Positions 17,234 to 24,779 of a stretch of 64,000 bases of DNA are shown piece after piece; position 1 is the first letter of the stretch, and the number at the start of each line of letters is the position of its first letter. A model generated the notes under the pieces. The model worked only from the letters and a program-made list of their open reading frames with translations. It was not told the origin of the DNA and did not search any database. The position numbers and the translations under genes were made by a program. Source of the DNA: Streptomyces sp. NRRL S-37 (GTDB taxonomy: Bacteria > Actinomycetota > Actinomycetes > Streptomycetales > Streptomycetaceae); NCBI RefSeq assembly GCF_000721605.1, contig NZ_JOIZ01000012.1, forward strand, positions 150,516 to 214,515. Direction: 5' to 3'.

Positions 17234-18925
17234 TTACTTGGCGTCCGCATAGCATTCCACCACCGCCGTCGTGAACGGGAACCGCACCGGTGTCTCGCCG
17301 AAGGTCAGCCGGCCGGCCAGGTCCGCGGCCTCCCGGATCGCCGCCGCCACCGTCTCCGCCTCCTCCTCGGGGCAGTGCACGATCACCTCGTCGTGCTGGA
17401 AGAAGACCAGCTCGGCCGCCATGCCGCTCAGGGTCCGCCGCAGCGCGGCGAGCAGCAGCAGGGCCCAGTCGGCGGCGCTGCCCTGGACGACGAAGTTGCG
17501 GGCGAAGCGGCCCCGGGCGCGGGCGTCGGCCGAGGAGTGGCCCGGAACCCAGGGGCGGCCCCCGTCGGTGGCGTCCTCCCCGGCGTCCGGGATGCCCGCC
17601 TCCTCCGCCGCGTCGTCCGTCGTCCGGGCAGCCGGCGGGCAGGTGCGGCCCAGCCAGGTCCGTACGAGCCGGCCCTCCTCGCCCGCGCGGGCGGCCTCGT
17701 CGACGTAGGCCACCGCCCTGGGGAAGCGGCGGCGGAGCGCGGCGAGGTTCTTCAGGCCGTCGCCGGAGGTCTGGCCGTAGACCGCGCCGAGGACGGCGAG
17801 CTTGGCCTGGGCGCGGTCGCCGGAGAAGGCGCGGTCGGAGACCGACTGGTACAGGTCGCTCTCCCGTCCGGCCACCTCCATCAGTCCGGGGTCGCGGGAG
17901 ATCGCCGCCAGTACGCGCGGCTCCATCTGGTCGGCGTCGGCGACGACGAGCCGCCAGCCGGGGTCGGCGACGGCCGCGCGGCGGATCACCTTGGGGATCT
18001 GCAGGGCGCCCCCGCCGTTGGTCACCCAGCGGCCGCTCACCGTCCCGCCCGCGAGGAACTCGGGCCGGAAGCGGCCGTCGCGCACCCAGTCCTGGAGCCA
18101 GGACCAGCCGTGGGCGACCCAGATCCGGTACAGCTTCTTGTACTCGATCAGGGGTTTGACGGCCGGGTGGTCGACGGACTCGATCTCCCAGCGGCGGGTC
18201 GATGTGATCTTGATGCCGGCCCGCGAGAACGCCTTCACCACGTCGGCGGGGAGGTCCGGCCGGACCCGGTGGCCGAAGGCGGCGGACACCTCGTCGGCGA
18301 GCTCGGCGAGCCGGCGGGGCTCGCCGCCGCCCGCGTACCGCTCGCCGAGCAGGTCGTGCAGCACCGCGCGGTGCACGTCCGCCCGCCAGGGCAGTCCCGC
18401 GCGGTTCATCTCGGCGGCCACCAGCGTCCCCGCCGACTCGGCGGCCGTCAGCAGCCGCATCCGGTCCGGGTGCGCGGTCGCACCGGTCCGCCGCTGCTGC
18501 TCGGCGTAGACCGCGAGGAGGTCCGGCAGCGGCAGCCGGACGCCCTGGGGTTCGAAGAGGGAGGACTGGGCGCCCGGTTCGGCAGGACGCTGCGGAGGGT
18601 CGGGCGGTACGGGGCCGCCGCGCAGCCGGGCCAGTGCCGCCGCGGCCGAACGGGGTTCCCCGTACCGTCCCTCGTGGCCGAGCAGGAGGGTCTCGGCGGC
18701 CTCGATGTCGTAGGCCCGCTCCACGCGCACCCCCGTGGTGAGCAGGCGCGGGTAGACCTCGGCGGTGGACCGCCACACCCACCGCGTGACACCGGGACGG
18801 CTCCGCACGGCCTCGGCGGGGTCCGCCTCCCGCAGCACCGGACCGGCGGGCAGCCCGTCCGGACCGAGGGGAGCGACGTCCACGCCACCGTCCTCGGCCG
18901 GAGCGAGTGCCCACCGGTCGGCCAT
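17234..18925 (-). CDS. Family A DNA polymerase without 5' nuclease domain
   Basis: A 563-residue protein related to the Klenow part of DNA polymerase I. Motif A is DADQMEPRVLAAI, motif B is RAQAKLAVLGAVYGQTSG and motif C is QHDEVIVHCP (HDE), so the polymerase active site is intact. There is no 5'-3' nuclease domain. The N-terminal 170 residues occupy the place of the 3'-5' exonuclease domain, but I see no clear DEDDy carboxylates, so proofreading is doubtful. This type is found in actinobacteria alongside a full PolA and is usually annotated bifunctional 3'-5' exonuclease/DNA polymerase. ATG 18925. Probably an auxiliary repair polymerase. Confidence 0.88.
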   Translation of the reverse strand: MADRWALAPAEDGGVDVAPLGPDGLPAGPVLREADPAEAVRSRPGVTRWVWRSTAEVYPRLLTTGVRVERAYDIEAAETLLLGHEGRYGEPRSAAAALARLRGGPVPPDPPQRPAEPGAQSSLFEPQGVRLPLPDLLAVYAEQQRRTGATAHPDRMRLLTAAESAGTLVAAEMNRAGLPWRADVHRAVLHDLLGERYAGGGEPRRLAELADEVSAAFGHRVRPDLPADVVKAFSRAGIKITSTRRWEIESVDHPAVKPLIEYKKLYRIWVAHGWSWLQDWVRDGRFRPEFLAGGTVSGRWVTNGGGALQIPKVIRRAAVADPGWRLVVADADQMEPRVLAAISRDPGLMEVAGRESDLYQSVSDRAFSGDRAQAKLAVLGAVYGQTSGDGLKNLAALRRRFPRAVAYVDEAARAGEEGRLVRTWLGRTCPPAARTTDDAAEEAGIPDAGEDATDGGRPWVPGHSSADARARGRFARNFVVQGSAADWALLLLAALRRTLSGMAAELVFFQHDEVIVHCPEEEAETVAAAIREAADLAGRLTFGETPVRFPFTTAVVECYADAK

Positions 18926-18963
18926 GCCACGAGTGTGGCAGGGGGGTCTGACAACGGCCCCGG

Positions 18964-19713
18964 TCAGCCTTCCTGACCGGACTCGTCCTCCGTCCGGGTC
19001 TCGACGTACTGCGCCAGCACGTCGGCGATGTACCGCTCGGTGGCGGGCTTGGTGACGCCGAGGCCGCTGAGGAGGCCCTCGCCGTTCTCGTGCTCCAGCA
19101 GGGCGAGCAGGATGTGCTCGGTGCCGATGTAGTTGTGGCCGAGGCGGAGGGCCTCGCGGAAGGTGAGTTCCAGGACCTTCTTGGCCGCCGGGCCGTACGG
19201 CACCAGCTCGGGGGCGTCCTCGGCGGCCGGCGGGAGCGCCGCGCGGGCGGCCTCGGCGACCGCCTGCACGGTGACGCCCTGCTCGTTGAGCGCCTTGACC
19301 GCCAGGCCCTGCGGTTCGGCCAGCAGGCCGAGGACCAGGTGCTCGGGCAGTCCTTCGGCGTTGCGCGCGGCCTGTGCCTCGTTGTGCGCGGCCATGACCG
19401 TGTTGCGGGCGCGGGGTGTGTAGCGGTTGAAGCCCTGGCTGGGGTCGAGGTCGTTGCCCTCCTTCGGCACGAAGCGCTTCTGGGCCGCCTGCCGGGTGAC
19501 GCCCATGCTCCGGCCGATGTCGGTCCAGGAGGCGCCCGAACGGCGGGCCTGGTCCACGAAGTGGCCGATCAGGTGGTCGGCCACGTCGCCGAGGTGCTCA
19601 CCGGCGAGCACCGCGTCCTGGAGCTGTTCCAGGGGCTCCTCGTGGACCTTCTTGATGGCCGCGATGAGGTCGTCGAGACGCACGGATGACTTGATGGCGG
19701 GGTTCTTCGTCAT
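18964..19713 (-). CDS. HTH plus Clp N-terminal domain protein (ClpC2-like)
   Basis: A 249-residue protein with two parts. Residues about 55-85 hold a helix-turn-helix (SWTDIGRSMGVTRQAAQKRF); residues about 100-240 are a double Clp_N repeat, the adaptor/substrate-binding domain of ClpC, but there is no AAA+ ATPase domain. The layout matches mycobacterial ClpC2, which binds cyclomarin-type drugs and controls its own gene. Two perfect or near-perfect TGTCAAC..GTTGACA palindromes overlap its promoter (next entries), supporting autoregulation. There is no clear ribosome site before ATG 19713, and the predicted transcription start falls on the ATG, so the mRNA is probably leaderless. Confidence 0.85.
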   Translation of the reverse strand: MTKNPAIKSSVRLDDLIAAIKKVHEEPLEQLQDAVLAGEHLGDVADHLIGHFVDQARRSGASWTDIGRSMGVTRQAAQKRFVPKEGNDLDPSQGFNRYTPRARNTVMAAHNEAQAARNAEGLPEHLVLGLLAEPQGLAVKALNEQGVTVQAVAEAARAALPPAAEDAPELVPYGPAAKKVLELTFREALRLGHNYIGTEHILLALLEHENGEGLLSGLGVTKPATERYIADVLAQYVETRTEDESGQEG

Positions 19714-19761
19714 GTGTCAACCGTAGGTTGACAGTCGAAGGGTGTCAACCCGAAGTTGACA
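19713..19761 (-). promoter_or_regulatory. Promoter and twin operators of the HTH-Clp_N gene
   Basis: Two 19-bp palindromes: 19715-19733 (TGTCAACC-GTA-GGTTGACA, perfect) and 19743-19761 (TGTCAAC-CCGAA-GTTGACA), centres 28 bp apart. Read on the minus strand, a consensus -35 TTGACA (19748-19743) and a -10 TACGGT (19725-19720) are separated by exactly 17 nt, with each hexamer inside or overlapping a palindrome. A repressor bound here would cover the promoter. Confidence 0.8.
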
Positions 19762-19799
19762 CTTCCGGGTGAATCCCCGGGACATGGCACGATCGGCCC

Positions 19800-20915
19800 G
19801 TGAGTACGTCCAGCACCGTCGACCGGGCCTTCCGGGCCGCCCTCTACGACACCGGTGACACCGCCCTCGACACCGGCGCGTCCCTGCTCGCCGCCGATCC
19901 GGCGGCCGACACCGAACTGGCCCGGCGCGGCGAGGAGTTCGTGGCGGCCGCCTGGTGGCGCGGCTGGCAGCCCGCCGACGTCGTACGGATCGTCCGGCGC
20001 GAGCTGGACGACGTCCACGTACGGCTCGTCTCCGCGCTGATCCGCGCGCAGGCACCGCGCGACGACCGGCCGCGCGGGCCCCGCTGGAAGGCGCAGCTCG
20101 ACGAACTGGGGACGGACGACGCCCCGCGCGGCGACCGTTTCTCGTACGCGGCGGCCGTCCTGGAGCTGTACCGCCTGCTGCTGCGCCTGCCCGCCCTCGA
20201 ACCCCTCGACGAGACGGCCGCCCCGGACCCCTCGGACCGGCGGCCTGAGTCCCGCGTGCTCGGCCGCATCCGCGCGCTGCTGGCCAAGGCGGAGGCGACC
20301 GGGTTCCCGGACGAGGCGGAGGCGCTCAGCGCCAAGGCGCAGGAGCTGATGGCGCGGCACAGCGTCGACGAGGCGCTGCTCGCCGCGCGGGAGCCCTCGG
20401 CTCAGACGCCGGGCGCCTGCCGGATCGGGGTGGAGCCGCCGTACGAGCAGGCCAAGGCGGTGCTGCTGGACGCGGTCGCCGGCGCGAACCACTGCCGGGC
20501 CGTGTGGAACGAACCGCTCGGCTTCTCCACCGTGGTCGGCTTCGCCCCCGACCTGGAGGCGGTGGAACTCCTCTACACCTCACTGCTCGTCCAGGCCACC
20601 ACGGCGATGACCAGGGCGGAGGCCGCACAGCGCGCGGGCGGACGCAAGCGGACCAAGACCTTCCGGCAGTCCTTCCTCGCCGCCTACGCGCACCGCGTGG
20701 GGGCACGTCTGGCGGCCGTCGCCGAGACCCAGGTGAGCGACGACCTGCTCCCGGTGCTCGCCTCCCGCGCGGTGGCGGTCACCGAGCGGACGGACCGCCT
20801 GTTCCCGGAGACGACGACCACCCGGCTGCGCGGGGTGAGCGACGCGGCGGGCTGGGAGGAGGGCGCCCGCGCGGCGGACGACGCACAGGTCAGGGCGCGC
20901 CCGCGCCTCCCCTGA
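19800..20915 (+). CDS. DUF2786 domain protein
   Basis: A 371-residue protein with a DUF2786 block around residues 150-195 (VLGRIRALLAKAEATGFPDE then AEALSAKAQELMARHSVDEA). The second half has TKTFRQSFLAAYAHRVGARL and a C-terminal region often seen with this domain. Function unknown; the domain often occurs near DNA-processing or SprT-like proteins in other organisms, which is only weak guidance. GTG 19800 is divergent from the HTH-Clp_N gene, with 86 bp between starts, so the twin operators may also affect it. No membrane segment or signal peptide. Confidence 0.8.
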   Translation: MSTSSTVDRAFRAALYDTGDTALDTGASLLAADPAADTELARRGEEFVAAAWWRGWQPADVVRIVRRELDDVHVRLVSALIRAQAPRDDRPRGPRWKAQLDELGTDDAPRGDRFSYAAAVLELYRLLLRLPALEPLDETAAPDPSDRRPESRVLGRIRALLAKAEATGFPDEAEALSAKAQELMARHSVDEALLAAREPSAQTPGACRIGVEPPYEQAKAVLLDAVAGANHCRAVWNEPLGFSTVVGFAPDLEAVELLYTSLLVQATTAMTRAEAAQRAGGRKRTKTFRQSFLAAYAHRVGARLAAVAETQVSDDLLPVLASRAVAVTERTDRLFPETTTTRLRGVSDAAGWEEGARAADDAQVRARPRLP

Positions 20916-21015
20916 GCACCGGGCGGGTCCGGCGGGGTCCGCCGCGGTCCGGCGGCGTCCCCGAAGGGGCGCGGGACCGTGCCGAGGCGCCGTCGCCGTG
21001 CTTCCGGCGGAGCGT

Positions 21016-21522
21016 TCAGTCCCCCGCCTGCTGGTAGGCGCTCACGGAGATCCTGTGGCCGGCCTGCCCGTCGGACGCGACCGGGCCGTACGTCCAGCGG
21101 AAGGTCCGGGTGCCGGAGAGGCCGACCCGCAGACTCTCCGCGTCGAAGGCGCCGTCGCCGGGCGTGCCGCGTTCGTAGGTGAGGGTGAAGGACGCGGACT
21201 CGCCCTTGGCCAGGGTCAGCCTCTGGGCCGTGGCGCCCTCGGCCGGCGGCACCTCGACGGTGGGGGAACCGCCCACACCGGCCAGCCGCACCTCGGGGAA
21301 GCCGTCCAGGACGCAGGTGGCGCTCTGGTTGGTGAGGCCGACGGGAACCTCGCCGGTGTCCCCGGCGGCCGGCGCGACGCTCGCGGGCCCGACCTCCATG
21401 CTCACCGTGTCGACCGAGCAGGCGGCGCTCTCCCCCTTGCCATCGTCGCCCCCGGTGTCGCAGGCGGCCAGCAGGAGGAGCGCGGTGAGGGCGGCGGGGA
21501 CGGCGAGCGGCGTGGTGCGCAT
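21016..21522 (-). CDS. DUF4232 lipoprotein
   Basis: A 168-residue exported protein. Lipoprotein signal with lipobox LLAAC, then a DUF4232 beta-sandwich-type domain with the usual paired cysteines (AACSVDTV and SATCVLDGFPEV) and the GLTNQS block. I start at ATG 21522 because AGAGGA lies 8 nt upstream; an earlier GTG at 21555 would put extra residues before the signal. Function unknown. It is followed upstream on the same strand by another lipoprotein gene of similar size, 79 bp away. Confidence 0.8.
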   Translation of the reverse strand: MRTTPLAVPAALTALLLLAACDTGGDDGKGESAACSVDTVSMEVGPASVAPAAGDTGEVPVGLTNQSATCVLDGFPEVRLAGVGGSPTVEVPPAEGATAQRLTLAKGESASFTLTYERGTPGDGAFDAESLRVGLSGTRTFRWTYGPVASDGQAGHRISVSAYQQAGD

Positions 21523-21601
21523 GAGTGATCCTCTGGGGTTCGTGGAGGTGCCCACCGGTCATCATCACGCACCCGCCACCGGCCCGCCCCGCGGACACCC
21601 T

Positions 21602-22159
21602 CTAGGAGCCCAGCCCCTCCGTCGGCAGTCCCGTCGGGAGGGAGTCGCCCTCGGCCCTGGTGTACGTCTCGGTGCCGAGGGCGCCCTCCCAGGTGACCTT
21701 CAGGGAGTCCTCGCCGACGGAGTCGACGGTGCCGTTCGTCCGGCCCTCGGCGCCCTCGCCGCACTTCAGGCGGATCGAGCGGGTCCCGGCCCGCTCCCGC
21801 GCGGTACCGCTGCACACGGTGCCGCCCGTGGCGAAGAGGGCGGCCTCCTCACCGTGGACCATCAGGACCACCGCCTTGCCGTCGGCCGTGGTGAGCCAGC
21901 TTCCCTCCAGCTCACTTGCCGGTGCCGTGCTCGTACCGGAGCCCCCGGTGCCGCCACCGGAGTCCGCGGTCGCCGTGGCGGACGGGGCGGAACCGGTCGC
22001 GGAGCCGTCCGGGCCGTCGGAGCCGCCCCCGCCGCACGCGGTCAGCGCGAGCGCGCCGGCCAGCCCCACGGCCGCGGCCGCGACTCGCCCGCGTCGGGAG
22101 CGCGGCCCGCGCGATGACGGCGATACGGGCGGGTACGTCACCGAAGCCTCCGAAGTCAC
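21602..22159 (-). CDS. Putative lipoprotein of unknown function
   Basis: A 185-residue protein with a basic N-terminus (RGPRSRRGR), a hydrophobic core and lipobox LTAC followed by a Gly/Ser/Thr-rich linker. The folded part (from about residue 80: LEGSWLTTADGKAVVLMV) has two cysteines and reads as a small beta-rich domain. GTG 22159 is preceded by GGGGGG; a second GTG a few codons on is possible. Same strand as the DUF4232 lipoprotein and perhaps co-transcribed. I recognise no family. Confidence 0.7.
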   Translation of the reverse strand: MTSEASVTYPPVSPSSRGPRSRRGRVAAAAVGLAGALALTACGGGGSDGPDGSATGSAPSATATADSGGGTGGSGTSTAPASELEGSWLTTADGKAVVLMVHGEEAALFATGGTVCSGTARERAGTRSIRLKCGEGAEGRTNGTVDSVGEDSLKVTWEGALGTETYTRAEGDSLPTGLPTEGLGS

Positions 22160-22544
22160 TGCGACCCCCCTGGCTGTGGCCGGCCCCGTCGGCCGGACGA
22201 CCGCCGCCAGCTAACAGGACCCGCCCGGCACCCCACCAGCCTCCGTGACACACCTCGCACAGCATGTACACGGCGGACGGCGGACCGGTGTGCGGGAAAA
22301 GCGCGGAGCGCACAACGGAACATGATGGAACAGAAAGGCCCCCGCGTGCGTCTCCTAGAAAGCGGGGTCGGGTCAAGCGTCCGCCGAAGCGGGCACGGCA
22401 CGACCGTCGAGGCTGTAACCGCGGGAGCACCCCGCGTGCACGTGCATCTGCTCATGCATCAGCACATGAACAAAGCTATGATCCCGGTCAGTTGACCACT
22501 GCATCAATGGCCACACCAGCCAGTGCACCAGCGGGGAGCGACCT
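22160..22544 (+). promoter_or_regulatory. Leader region and promoter of the DUF397 gene with shared 15-bp element
   Basis: No gene in this 385-bp gap. At 22437-22451 lies the 15-mer TGCACGTGCATCTGC (palindromic core TGCACGTGCA), immediately upstream of a -35 ATGCAT (22454-22459) and a good -10 TATGAT (22477-22482) at 17-nt spacing. The identical 15-mer, same orientation relative to the gene, precedes the ATP-binding gene at 23570-23556. Confidence 0.7.
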
Positions 22545-22829
22545 GTGGACCACGACGTGTACGACGGTGACGTGTACGACGGTGCCGACGCGCCCGGCGT
22601 GTACAACGGCATGGCGGCCACCGGACTGGACGGTGTGGCCTGGCAGAAGAGCCGGCACAGCAACTCGCAGGGTTCCTGCGTGGAGTTCGCCCGGCTGCCC
22701 GGCGGGGAGGTGGCCGTGCGCAACTCCCGCTTCCCCGACGGACCCGCGCTCGTCTACACCCGCGCGGAGATCGAGGCCATGCTGCTGGGTGTGAAGGACG
22801 GCGAGTTCGACCACCTGGTCGCCGGCTGA
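22545..22829 (+). CDS. DUF397 protein
   Basis: A 94-residue protein with the DUF397 core WQKSRHSNSQGSCVEFARLP, then VAVRNSRFPDGPALVYTRAE. An N-terminal extension is Asp/Tyr-rich (DHDVYDGDVYDG). DUF397 proteins in Streptomyces are usually encoded next to an XRE/DUF5753 regulator and act as its partner; such pairs have been discussed as toxin-antitoxin-like regulators. GTG 22545 with GGGGAG 8 nt upstream. The matching XRE gene is 980 bp away, beyond the ATP-binding gene. Confidence 0.9.
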   Translation: MDHDVYDGDVYDGADAPGVYNGMAATGLDGVAWQKSRHSNSQGSCVEFARLPGGEVAVRNSRFPDGPALVYTRAEIEAMLLGVKDGEFDHLVAG

Positions 22830-22921
22830 CCGGCCCGCCGGGGCGGACGACGTCCCCCCGGTCCGCTCCGGAAGAGGCCGGAGTGGACCGGAGTGACCCA
22901 GGAGGCGCTGACGCGCGTAGA

Positions 22922-22947
22922 ACCGCGGCGCCCGCAAGCGCCGCGGT
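22922..22947. terminator. Bidirectional terminator between DUF397 and ATP-binding genes
   Basis: A perfect 10-bp stem ACCGCGGCGC / GCGCCGCGGT with a 6-nt loop between two convergent genes. Confidence 0.75.
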
Positions 22948-22950
22948 CCG

Positions 22951-23469
22951 TCATGTGCCGGGACAGGGGCGGTCGGCGGGGCGCGGCAGCCGGAACAGCG
23001 CCCAGACCACCTTGCCGCCGAGCGCGCCGGCCATCGGGTGCCAGCCCCAGCCGTCGCTGAAGGACTCGACCAGGAACAGTCCCCGGCCCGACTCGGCGGA
23101 GAAGTCGTCCGACGCGCGGGCCACGGGGCTGTCGTCGCTGGGGTCGCGCACCGCGCACACCAGCCGCTCGGTCCACCGCATCAGGTGCAGCCGTACCGGC
23201 GTCTCCGGCGCCGCCGGCCGCGGGGTGCCGGCCGGCAGGCCGTGCCGCAGGGCGTTGGTGACCAGCTCGGAGGCGACCAGGCACACGTCGTCGAAGCGGT
23301 CGCCCAGGTCCCACCGGTTGAGGGTCTCACGGGTGAACCGCCGGGCCTCACGGACCGCTTCGTAACGGGCGGGGAGGGCGCAGGAGGAGGCGTCGGACGC
23401 GGCCGCGAGGTTCAGCGGCGGAAGGCCCTGCCGTAACGGCTCGAGCATGGTCGATCCATTCGTCCCCAT
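22951..23469 (-). CDS. ATP-binding (HATPase) anti-sigma-type regulator
   Basis: A 172-residue protein with a GHKL ATPase domain: N-box SELVTNALRHG, G1 box VRDPSDDSP and G2 box GRGLFLVESFSDGWGWHP, as in RsbW/SpoIIAB-like kinases of Streptomyces. ATG 23469 has GGGAG 8 nt upstream. The longer frame up to 23565 is unlikely, because its starts lie inside the promoter hexamers and the shared 15-mer. Codon 12 is TTA (23436-23434), so translation should depend on the bldA tRNA. It sits between DUF397 and XRE/DUF5753 genes, a usual trio in this genus; its sigma factor or partner is not visible. Confidence 0.87.
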   Translation of the reverse strand: MGTNGSTMLEPLRQGLPPLNLAAASDASSCALPARYEAVREARRFTRETLNRWDLGDRFDDVCLVASELVTNALRHGLPAGTPRPAAPETPVRLHLMRWTERLVCAVRDPSDDSPVARASDDFSAESGRGLFLVESFSDGWGWHPMAGALGGKVVWALFRLPRPADRPCPGT

Positions 23470-23524
23470 GCGAGGCACTCCCGGGAATTCGCGGTCGTAG
23501 CGAGGCTGCGGTGGTGCGGAGACC

Positions 23525-23570
23525 ATGGTTTCGGATGCGTACAGCAGATGCAAGGGCAGATGCACGTGCA
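23525..23570 (-). promoter_or_regulatory. Promoter and 15-bp element of the ATP-binding gene
   Basis: On the minus strand the 15-mer TGCACGTGCATCTGC (23570-23556) is followed by a -35 TTGCAT (23553-23548) and a -10-like AACCAT (23530-23525) at 17 nt. The 15-mer is 87 nt from the start codon; for the DUF397 gene the distance is 94 nt. Confidence 0.6.
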
Positions 23571-23810
23571 GCTGACCGAAATCGTCCCTGCCGTACTGGT
23601 TTGTTGGCCAATTTTTCCGTCATCTTCCGGTCGTCTTCCGGCTGTTCCCTTGTCTCCTCGTTGCTCCTTCCTTCTCCTCCCGTGCCCGTTCCGTGTCCCT
23701 TCCCGACCGGTGTCCCCGGCCGGATTCCGTTTCCGTAACCGCACGAGTACTGCTCGAAGTGTTTTAGTGGCAGACTGCGGGCCCTGAAGACGTTGGGGAG
23801 GCTGGCGAAC

Positions 23811-24671
23811 GTGAGCGCGGGAGAGCCGGGATCGGTGGTGCGGCGCATGCTGCTCGGATCACAACTGCGGCGACTGCGTGAGGCGCGGGGGATCACGCGC
23901 GAGGCGGCGGGCTATTCGATCCGCGCCTCCGAATCGAAGATCAGCCGGATGGAGCTGGGCCGGGTGAGCTTCAAGACCAGGGATGTCGAGGACCTGCTGA
24001 CGCTGTACGGCATCACGGACGAGCAGGAGCGCCTGTCGCTGGTCTCCCTCGCCAAGGAGGCCAATGTGGCCGGCTGGTGGCACAGTTACTCGGACGTGCT
24101 GCCGAGCTGGTTCCCCACGTACGTGGGCCTGGAGGGGGCCGCCTCGCTGATCCGGGCGTACGAGGTGCAGTTCGTGCACGGCCTGCTGCAGACCGAGGAG
24201 TACGCCCGCGCGGTGGTGCGCCGCGGCATGAAGGGGGCGAGCGACGAGGACGTCGAGCGGCGGGTGGCGCTGCGCCTGGAGCGGCAGAAGTACCTGGTCG
24301 CGGAGAACGCCCCCGAGTTCCACGTCGTCCTCGACGAGGCCGCCCTGCGCCGGCCGTACGGCGACCGCGCGGTGATGCGCGGCCAGCTCCAGCACCTCAT
24401 CGACGTCTCCGAGCGGCCCAACGTCCGGCTGCAGGTCGTGCCGTTCAGCCTCGGCGGGCACTCCGGCGAGTCGGGCGCGTTCACCATCCTCAGCTTCCCC
24501 GAGTCCGACCTGTCGGACGTCGTGTACCTGGAGCAGCTCACCAGCGCGCTGTACCTCGACAAGCCCGAGGACGTGGCCCAGTACGAGAAGGCGCTCAAGG
24601 AGCTCCAGCACGACGGCCCGGGGCCGGCGGAGAGCCGGGACCTCCTGCGGGGACTGCTGCACATGTCCTGA
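23811..24671 (+). CDS. XRE-family regulator with DUF5753 domain
   Basis: A 286-residue transcription regulator. The N-terminal helix-turn-helix (LGSQLRRLREARGITREAAG then SESKISRMELGR) is followed by the DUF5753 domain, recognised by LIRAYEVQFVHGLLQTEEYA and PNVRLQVVPFSLGGHSGESG. GTG 23811 has GGGGAGG at 9 nt; a TTG at 23793 is in frame but has no ribosome site. It is divergent from the ATP-binding gene and probably works with the DUF397 protein. The 340-bp leader between the two is strikingly pyrimidine-rich on the + strand. Confidence 0.9.
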   Translation: MSAGEPGSVVRRMLLGSQLRRLREARGITREAAGYSIRASESKISRMELGRVSFKTRDVEDLLTLYGITDEQERLSLVSLAKEANVAGWWHSYSDVLPSWFPTYVGLEGAASLIRAYEVQFVHGLLQTEEYARAVVRRGMKGASDEDVERRVALRLERQKYLVAENAPEFHVVLDEAALRRPYGDRAVMRGQLQHLIDVSERPNVRLQVVPFSLGGHSGESGAFTILSFPESDLSDVVYLEQLTSALYLDKPEDVAQYEKALKELQHDGPGPAESRDLLRGLLHMS

Positions 24672-24779
24672 GGTCACCCTCAACTCACATGAAACACAAG
24701 TACGATGACGTTCGATCAGGCCTCCCGGTCGATCAGTGCTCCACTGATGCAACGACGCGGCAAGGGATTGAGGGATCAC

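Noticed and set aside
22951..23565. Longer form of the ATP-binding protein starting at 23565 or 23526
   Set aside because: These starts lie in the shared 15-mer or in the -10 hexamer and lack a ribosome site; ATG 23469 has one.
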